Positions 56,146-64,000 of a stretch of 64,000 nucleotides of DNA are shown piece by piece. Both the position numbers and the translations under genes were made by a program. The stretch spans positions 1 to 64,000 of the forward strand of contig JAIVFJ010000059.1 of NCBI GenBank assembly GCA_025765615.1. Direction: 5' to 3'. The stretch comes from Zopfochytrium polystomum (lineage: Eukaryota > Chytridiomycota > Chytridiomycetes > Chytridiales > Chytridiaceae). The number at the start of each line of letters is the position of its first letter. The first letter of the stretch is position 1. The notes under the pieces were generated by a model, which was given only the letters and a program-made list of their open reading frames with translations, was not told the DNA's origin and searched no databases.

Positions 56146-56970
56146 CAAAGAATGAACATTCAGAGAGACAATCCTCTGAAGGATTGGTGCTGGAGCACCG
56201 ATTACTCGCGTGGCTGCGGGCTGATGCGAGGGGAAACGGAAGGGCACTCCCGAGGGCGCAACACAATCGCAGAATAAAGAGAGAGAAGAGGGAAACGGGG
56301 GTTTTTATCTCAGGAACCTAATCTCAAATACAACAGGAGCAGTTAATAGCGACGGGACAGACAGGGTGCGACCTAGCGCCCCTCGTCACGGACGGTGCTG
56401 CAGGAGACCTCATCGTCGCCAGCGACAGGGGGGAGAGAGAGAAGGGAGTCGACTATGTAGGGGTCGGAAGGTCGCCAGCAGGGAACTCGCACGCAGAAAC
56501 ACCTGCGATCGTACACGCACCCCACCGGGCTGCGTCGGCACAATCACTCGACCAACGGGCTTTATCGCATCGCACTCGTACTCACACATCTCACCCTCAC
56601 AGCAATAGGACCGAGGCAGGCGCTTGTAGATAGAACTCTCAGGTGTCGGGGGCTGCACCAGGTGCAGCCACCAACACCCTCGCAGGGACGGGAAGGTTGG
56701 GGACAACGACGCCGTCGTCATCACCACCACCACCACCGTCGTCGCGGCGGGCAAGCGCCAGGGATCCTCACTCCAACACAGAGCCGGCAATGTCACACAG
56801 TCGCTGGTGGGGCCAGCTGCATTCCCCACCCACAGCCCCTTAAGAGGAGCCCCACGAAGGGACCACGTACACACCTGGGTGTGTACCATCTCTCACTACC
56901 CTCACCTTTGTGAGCCAGATGGATTTGAAGGTACTCTGTATTGGTGCCAATGGACAGAAATCAGATTGAA
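56146..56970. other. Intergenic; no supported gene
   Basis: A minus-strand frame at 56410-56889 exists but shows no domain and overlaps short ACC/CAC repeats (56720-56740). Nothing else is seen. Confidence 0.45.
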
Positions 56971-57425
56971 GAAAAAAAGGAAAAAGAGAAATGGCCCAAA
57001 AACAGAGAGAGAGAAAATTGACAAGTCAACCCCCTGACTTGGAGCATCCACCACAAATGCTCTAAGTCCCCCCAACCCTATGCGTATATGTACAAGTGCC
57101 GAAAATAAATAATAAATTAGGCGGGCTTGGGGTACAGCCTGTCAGGCACCCCATCACTAGGCAGTCGGGCAGTCTCCGTTAGTCACCGAAAAAGAAAATA
57201 TGTTGAGAAAACCCTGGCGCAACAGAAACTGTTAAGACGAAGTAGTAAAAGCAGACCCAATAATAAAGATGGGTTAGCTGCAAATACACTTTGATAACGC
57301 CTTGGAAACTAAAGAACCGGGAGCAATAATAGGGGTCCTGATCCTTGCGGTTTTATGACAGGTACGCTTGTTTTTGCGAATAAAATCCCTAGACTTTATC
57401 ACTGAGACCTCAGTGTAGTCTCACA
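56971..57425 (-). repeat. Dispersed repeat family X, copy 2 (inverted partner of 19383-19788)
   Basis: Its reverse complement aligns with 19383-19788 from TGTGAGACTACAC onward. This copy is about 50 bp longer because it has an extra segment around CATATACGCATAGGGTTGGG. It lies 180 bp from solo LTR Y copy 2. No flanking duplication identified. Confidence 0.78.
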
Positions 57426-57607
57426 AAACTACGCACAGACTTGAAGAGTTTCTCCCTCTTAGTCAAACCAAGCAAGAGAAAAATCGTATGCAGCACCTTG
57501 CAAACACGTTCCTCGCCTTCCCGGAATCCAGAAGACATAGGATAGTAAGCTCCTTGTTTCCACTGAGTTTGGGGAACAAAGTGTAGAGGTGGGAGACACT
57601 GCGAGAC

Positions 57608-57915
57608 TGTCAGGAACAGGGTAGGACAGGACAAGGCAGACAAGGAACTGAGAGGAGTGATGATTGTATTGGAAACAATAATTCACTTGAGGGATGGGAC
57701 AGGTCCCCCATCCCCCTTTTATACCTTTGGAGAGTCTTCCTTGTCAAGACTCAAAGAAAGTTCCAGAAAGAGCAATTAGTAATACAATGATACCAATGAT
57801 ACCAATGACAACAAGACAAGTCAGGAAATCAAAGAAGGTTCCAGAAGGTTCCACAAGGTTCCATGAAGTAATGTTCTAGAAGGTTCCAGAAGGTTCCAGA
57901 GGGTGATTCATAACA
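57608..57915 (-). repeat. Solo LTR, family Y, minus orientation
   Basis: This 308-bp LTR (TGTTATGAATCACC to CCTGACA on the minus strand) is flanked by perfect duplications GAGAC (57603-57607 and 57916-57920). It is 50 bp longer than copy 1 because GGAACCTTCT-like units near its 5' end (57835-57900) are expanded from two to about five or six. Confidence 0.9.
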
Positions 57916-57920
57916 GAGAC

Positions 57921-58903
57921 ACGCCACTTGACCCAAGTAACAACTTCGTCGAAGCACCAATGGCCTCAGACAGAAGACCTCCGTCAACCACACCACTTGC
58001 CACCGCTTCTGATGGTTGTCTACTTGATTTGATGATATCCACCACCTCTGCCTACCTTCTGGCAACCTTGCTCCGTCACCTGCTGCCCTTACACTGGATC
58101 TGATGGATCCGCCACCTGCTGCTTGTACCGAGCTGCTTGTGATGGATCTACCACCTTCTGGAATCCCCTGATGCCTCTCGCCCTACTGGCAATGACTTCC
58201 TGCTGCTTTTGCGTGCCTATTTCCCATGCGTAGCTGCCCCTGCGTGCTGCCTGCTCACAGACCACCACCACGGCGTCTTGCTGAAGCTGTCCACATTGTG
58301 TTGGCTCTTGACTGCGCCTTGAACGATGTCATCAGATAGATCGTCATACACACTTGACAGCTTCAGTTATGCTCCGAAACATCACCTTATGCATTGGGTT
58401 CGAGGACATCTCCCAGTGTCCAAAGTGGTAAGCCTGCATAGCTAGAAGGCCCAGTAACGCTCTGACCAAATCGCTTACCTCAGCCTCAACAACCTGTCGC
58501 ACACCAACAGAAGTGTCGAATCCAATCGAATTGTTATTCACAGTAATTTTTTTTTGGAACACCCACTAACTCTTTCACACAATTAGTGCCAAGGCCAAGA
58601 GTGCACATAAAGTAGACTATTGTGACCAAAGCTGAGGATGGCAGTGGGACCTACTATGGATGGTGTGCCAAGGGTTAACTTGTTTGGCCGGCATCCAACA
58701 GGGCTTAAAGAGGTACTCTTGCCCGCAAGACCCTTTGCAATCTTCCCTTCCACAGGCTGCGAGCCTTTTGTGTGAGTATGTGAGCCGCTTGCCACAAGTG
58801 TGTGCGTGTGATGTCAATGTGCCACAACCAGCCACCCTCGCTCCAAGCCCCCTGGGGAAAGTGAACCCAAAAAAAAATTTTTTTCTTCTTCTTTATACTG
58901 TTT

Positions 58904-58957
<54 letters not shown>

Positions 58958-59088
58958 GTGTGTGTGAGTGGTTATGGTGAAAAACCAAGGGAAAAAAAAA
59001 AAAAAAGAAAAAAAAAAAAGAACAACAGGGAAGCCAGCTGGCGGACCGACCCAAAAATCTGAACCATATCATAGTATCAAATTTCTTA
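57921..59088. other. Intergenic and promoter region of the Zds-family gene
   Basis: Imperfect repeats of GATGGATC(T/C)RCCACC occur at 58010-58170. A minus-strand frame at 58344-58562 has no domain. The last 200 bp hold a GA microsatellite and A-rich tracts just upstream of ATG 59089. Confidence 0.45.
58907..58954. repeat. (GA)n microsatellite
   Basis: A pure GA dinucleotide run of about 46 bp followed by (GT)n at 58955-58966, 130 bp upstream of the Zds-family start codon. Confidence 0.92.
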
Positions 59089-59149
59089 ATGGATTCGTTC
59101 AGGAGTCCTCCGCCGTCGTCGGCACCGGCATCCTCGGCAGCCGCATCGG

Positions 59150-59191
<42 letters not shown>

Positions 59192-62100
59192 GACTCCAGC
59201 ACCTACAACAGCAGCAGCAGCAGCGGTTGCTTACCCCTCCCCTCCCTGCTGTTGTGGGCGCTTCGCCTCCGCCCCCGCCTGCCGGCTCTCCCTCCCCAAT
59301 CCCCTATCCCTCGCAGCCTTCCTCTTACTCTCCCTCCCTCTCTCCCTCTCCTGGACCTTTTTACAGCAGCTCAGCCGGAATCTACAACAGCCATAACGCC
59401 AACCTGGCTCCCCCTTCTCCCGTTTCCTCTGTTCGAACGTCTGCAGAGTATCACGTTCCGGATCCCAAGGAGGTCCGCCGATCCAACAGTTCGGCCTCCC
59501 TGTTCACACGCTCCGCAGACGGCCACACGAGGGTCAACTTTGGCTCCCTCTTCAGAAACAGCCGGAAGCAAAAGAGCTTTGACGGCCGGCAAGACTCTCT
59601 CAAGCATTCTGGAGATTTGGATAACGGCAGTAACAGCAGTGACGCCGAATCAGTGGCGTCGTCTCGGCGGGGATCCGGTGGCAGCCTCCGCAGCTTTGTG
59701 GGCGGCATTACCAAAAAGTTTCAACGCTCCTCGTCGCGCCATCAAGACTACTTTTCTGACAGCGTCATCCCAAACCAATCGAACGACGATGCCGACGATG
59801 CCAACGATCAGGTCCCCACATCGGGACTCGATCGGCGGCAGAACGATCGCTACCTGCTCGCTGACGCCGCGAATAGCTTGTTAACCGGCCGTGATCGCGT
59901 CGACCACCAGCCGCCTCCGCCACTTTTTGTCCCGCCTCCCTTTCCCCCGCCCTTGTCACCCCCCTCATTGCCCCTTCCGCATCCTTCGCGCGGGCACTTC
60001 TCATCGCCATCCTTGTTGGCGGATCAGGGTGAGGTCCGTGGCCCATCAGTTGATCTGCCGCCGTTGCCTCCGCTCAATCAGCATCAGCAGCTTCGGCCTG
60101 TCGAAACCGCAACTGGGCCTATGCAGCCTGCCGCCGCCGCCGCCTCTCAATCAGATCTAACTTCACTTCTCTATGATGCGCCTCACTTTTCAAGCAAGAC
60201 CTCCCCTGCTACTGCTGCAATGACTGCAGGAACACCAATGTCGGACATTGCCGACAGACCACTCTCCTCGACAAAGGAGGTATTTGGAACCACCAAACTT
60301 GGAGACAACAGCGACGGCTTCCCCGCAGCTTTTGACGGCTCGGACGCTGCGTACCCAACTGCCGAGAACGTTCAGCAAACCGTTCCAACCCTGCCGAGGG
60401 CCTTTTCAAAGCGATCCTCCACGGCAAACCCCTCGGCACTGCTGAGCCCAGCAGGAGATGACGAAGGCCCGAAACGACGCAGCTTCCAATCTCACACGCA
60501 GCCGCGCCCGTTTTCTCCGTCGGCTCCAGGTCAAAGCCTTGAGTTCGGCCGCGACCGCTCAAAAATTCGATCTGTTGTGGGGAGCGAGAAACTGGTTGAT
60601 GGGGAAATCGATTCTGTCCCTGCGCATTTTGCAACAACCCCGAGACCCCTGGGTGGGAGCTCAGGCAAGCCATTTGCAACGCTTGGCCGAAGCTCGTCTG
60701 TTCGCTCCGCCAAATCCACCGCTGTGATCCAGCAAGTTGTGCAAGCCAACGTGGCGAGCTCTGCCGCCAAAGCCGGCGGTAACGCCTCCAGCGCTGGGCA
60801 CTTGTTCTGGGTGGCTGCTCACGTCCGAGAAGCTGACGAGGGCGTGGCGGGCGAAGATTTTCGCGCGTGGCTCGAAGCTGCCAGCGCGAGGAGGATGAGC
60901 AGTACAGGACCTGCTGCTTCGGGTCTCTCCGCTTCGTCCACGCTGGAAGCCTCGCAGCCATCATCGTCTATGCTGTCCGCGGCCTCTTCGTCACAGGGGG
61001 ATACCCTCTCGCCACCGATCGACGGGGATTCGCCCTTCCCAGCAGATGACCCTTTTTGGCTCGCTCGAAAGTCTCTCTCACGGAACAAATCTTTCAAAGA
61101 CCGGCATGTCATGATCACACCGGACAACATTGACGAAGTTCTCAAGGACGAGACCGACAAATTGCAGTCTTCAACCTCGACCCTAGACGGCGGCAGCGGC
61201 AATGGCTCCGATCACTTTGACGATGGATCACGTCAAACGATGCGCCTTCGAGGGAGAGCCTCGTTGAGGCGGGCCACTCCACCGCCAACTCATCCCTCTT
61301 CGCCGTCTTTGCGTACGTCGCTCTCGCGCTCCTCGATTCGCCAGCAAGCAGACGAAAAGATCAGCCTCGAGGAAGGCGCTGCCAGCGTGAGTCCTCTGGG
61401 GAGCGCACCACCTACTGCAACTCCCAATATCCTCTCCCCGATTTCTGCAACGTCAGCCGCCGCTATTGCCGCGGCCGGGTCCAGCTCTCGTCGCAGCTCG
61501 TCTCGACACAGAAGCATTGCTGGTGCGAGCCCATCGATCACGACACCCGCTGGCATCTCGCCGTCGACTGCTACTGCCGCCGCCACTGTCACAGGCACGG
61601 CTTCTCCGCTTCTTCCTCCTATACCCACGGTCACGAGCATTGACGATGCCCTCACGCTCCTTCGAAGCGAGCCTGAACCAGCTGCCGCTCAGGGTGTCGC
61701 ACTCGAACCGTCGGATGTGGATAACGATGCCGAAGCGCGAGCGGTTGTCTACGCAGCAATGGAAGCCATGGAAGCAACAAAATGGGTCGATGCAGCATTG
61801 CTCAGCGCTGCATCCGAGCAAGGTGCCCCCGGGATCGGCAGCATGATCAACCTTCTGCCGGGTCCGTCGCTCTCGGAAGGGATGGCGACGATGCGGCGAC
61901 GGAAGCGGCTGGCCGTGGTGGGATCCGGGGCCACAAGCGGCGGCGACGATGAAGACGACGAGGACGACGAGGACGCTGAAGACGGGCCGCCCTACCAGCC
62001 GGCCGGCGAATACGATGGTGAGCTGGGTGCCTCATCGGATGCCTCGTTTGGCTCCGAGCAGTCGTCTCATGCATATGCGGACGACGTCTCAGATGGCCCT

Positions 62101-64000
62101 TCGTCTGCTGCAGAAACGGACGACGGGTCTGAATTGAGTGGTGGCTTTGATCCGTTTTCATCACTTCAAGAAATTCAGTCGACCGAGGCGGCCCAACCGG
62201 CTGCGGCACCAACGCAAACGATGGGTACAACAGCGGACATTGAGCCAACCCGAGTCGCTTCGCCTGAGTTCATAGGCCCGCTAACCGTTGCGCACTTGAA
62301 CGAAGCGGAGAGCGCTCTATCTCCCGAGCATGGGCGACCGCACCACCCACTCCCGCCGACTTCACTACAGCACCAACGACCTCTCTCATCTTCACCCCAG
62401 CCCGCGGAGCGACCGCTGTCGCCCTCGTCCCAACCAACGGATCGCCCGACTATTGCGCAGCGGCGCTCCTCCCTGTCGCTCAAGGCCATGGACTTGACGC
62501 CGCTAAACACGCAGTTAACTTCGAGCAGCGGGGGACAGGTCGCTGCTAACGGGGCCGCTGCTGCTGGAGCGGGCAGTCAAGCCCCGGCGCCGCCTCCTGC
62601 CGGTATCCCCATGGACGTGGCGTCACAGCTGGAACCGGCGCGGAAGCCCGCAGCACTGAGCCTGGACTCTGTCCCAGGAGCCGCTGCTGCGTCGACCCAT
62701 ATCGGCTCGGGCGCCCCAACCGCATCTGCGGCGGCACCTCAGCAGCCGCAACAGCACCAGACGGCGACAGTTTCGGCGCCGCAAGAAAAGTCGTCGACGT
62801 GGTCGTGGCTCTCAGGATTTATTCCTGGGGGCGGTAAAGGCCGGAAAATGTCTGTCAGCAGCGAGCGGGGCGCCAGCGACGCTACTGCTGCTGGCGCCGC
62901 CCCCACCGCGGGAGCGGCAACAGCGGCGACAGGCACTGGTCCCGCAACGAACGCGTCCGCAGCGGGGGCTTCCAGCACGAAGCACGCCAGCAAGTTTGGC
63001 CGCCTTTTTGGAGGAGGCTCGTCGTCCTCGTCGTCGTCGCCGTCCGCGCATCACAGCCCACCCCGCGCTGCGGAGCACAACGTCGTTGACGATCCAAATG
63101 TGGAGGACGACTTTGCCGAAGACAGACTGAACGGGTTCCCCCGGTTTCCGCTCCAAGTTGAGAAATCGATCTATCGCGTGTCTCACGTCAAGTTGGCACA
63201 GGACCGACGCCCGCTGTTGCAGCAAGTTGTTATTTCAAACCTGATGTTGTTTATTCTATCAGTACATGCAGGTGAGTCGTGAGAGTTGCTGTTCGTGGTG
63301 TTTTTTTTTTCTTCTTTATTTTGCACTGCTTGTTGGGGAAGCTCCTGGCTGTTATCTGACCGTGTCCCTGTTTCTTTGCTATCTTCGAATTCGCTTATGT
63401 TTGAAGACGTTACCCTGAACCGGCAAGGCCCCCGTCGACGAAAGAAGGGAAAGAAGGGCAAGAAGAAGAAGGCGGCTGCGGCTGCAGCAGCGGCTGCGGC
63501 CGCTGCTGACGGTTCTTCCGAGAGCAGCGGCGCCCTCCCAGCCGGCAACAGCACGGCCAGCGACAGCGTCAGCAAGACTCCCGGGCGTTCCAGTAAGAAG
63601 CAGGCGCAGTCCATTCCCACAGCTCCGCTCGTCGACCTCTCGCAGCCCTCGTCGTTTTCGTCCCACCCGTCCTCCGGCCCGTCCTCATCTCCCACCCCCT
63701 CGGCCGCCGCCGGCACCTTAGGCAAGCCGGGCATCGCAACCGGCATCGCGCCGCTGCCGCCCGTGATCACCGTCTCTGCCTCGTCGCCCGCCACGCACAC
63801 TGCACCGTTTGCGTTCCCTGCCCCCGCGCCCCCGGCTCCCACCCCCGTGTCTTCGGCGGCGGCCGGGGCGGCAGGAGCGGCCTCACCGAGCTCGCCAACG
63901 GGCTCCTCGCCAACATCCCCCAACGGCGGCGGCGGCGGAAGCGCGCAAAGCCAGATCGTCGCGAAGGGAGTGCGGTCCGGACGGAACCTCGACCACTTTG
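59089..64000 (+). CDS. Zds1/Zds2-family protein, 3' end beyond the window
   Basis: Exon 1 (59089-63271) encodes 1,394 residues. Donor GTGAGT at 63272 joins acceptor TTGAAG at 63407 in phase, and exon 2 stays open to base 64000. The N-terminal 1,350 residues are disordered: Ser13 run, polyGln, Pro-rich SH3-like stretches (PPPLFVPPPFPPPL), a basic RRSNSSASLFTRS segment and an acidic EDDEDDEDAED run. Near residue 1365, FPLQVEKSIYRVSHVKLAQDR then RPLLQQVVISNLMLFIL matches the Zds_C domain. In yeast, Zds1/Zds2 use it to bind PP2A-Cdc55 and promote Cdc14 release at mitotic exit (family knowledge). Exon 2 starts with RRRKKGKKGKKKK, a possible nuclear signal, then an Ala tract. Total length exceeds 1,590 residues, longer than the yeast proteins (about 915-940). 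Confidence 0.82.

Overview
The window is nuclear DNA of a eukaryote, most likely an early-diverging fungus (chytrid or Mucoromycota grade). Genes carry short GT-AG introns (about 44-330 nt). The host genes are GC-rich and separated by homopolymers and dinucleotide repeats. The recognisable families are fungal: a Zds1/Zds2 C-terminal domain, a STAND/WD40 protein, a KDM3-type zinc finger relic, and copia, gypsy, LINE and hAT elements. Species assignment is inference. No rRNA, convincing tRNA gene or CRISPR array was seen.

Bases 1-33,300 are mostly a mobile-element landscape. A nearly complete Ty1/copia element (1065-6161) has 99 percent identical LTRs, a 5-bp target duplication and an initiator-tRNA-half primer site, but its reading frame is split in three. 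It is followed by an intact 1,520-residue protein of possible P-element transposase ancestry (8820-13437). Convergent to it is a broken minus-strand gene with a PD-(D/E)XK-like motif and a lysine-rich coil (13417-14599). Next come a compound GACA/GA/G-rich repeat block (15.65-17.94 kb), an AP-endonuclease-fold relic (18.4-19.3 kb), a degraded gypsy element (19.98-23.10 kb) and a KDM3-like zinc finger relic beside it. The most interesting gene, at 26650-29705, combines a PB1-like domain, the tail of a STAND NTPase and ten near-identical WD40 repeats. A hAT relic and an ankyrin-like fragment follow.

Bases 33,500-50,230 hold ordinary host genes. These are a nine-exon multi-pass membrane protein with a 5-nt microexon (+), a low-complexity charged protein with one membrane helix (+), inositol-3-phosphate synthase INO1 (-, four exons), an M17 leucyl aminopeptidase of the NPEPL1 type (-, five exons) and a Q/S-rich SAP-domain protein (-, two exons). 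They do not form an operon or an obvious pathway. INO1 supplies myo-inositol, the aminopeptidase trims peptides, and the SAP protein is a probable nucleic-acid binder.

Bases 50,230-59,000 return to repeats: a LINE C-terminal fragment, two solo LTRs of one family in opposite orientation (each with a perfect TSD), and the inverted partner of a repeat at 19.4 kb. The window ends inside a long Zds1/Zds2-family gene (59089 to beyond 64000), a predicted regulator of PP2A/Cdc14 in mitotic exit.
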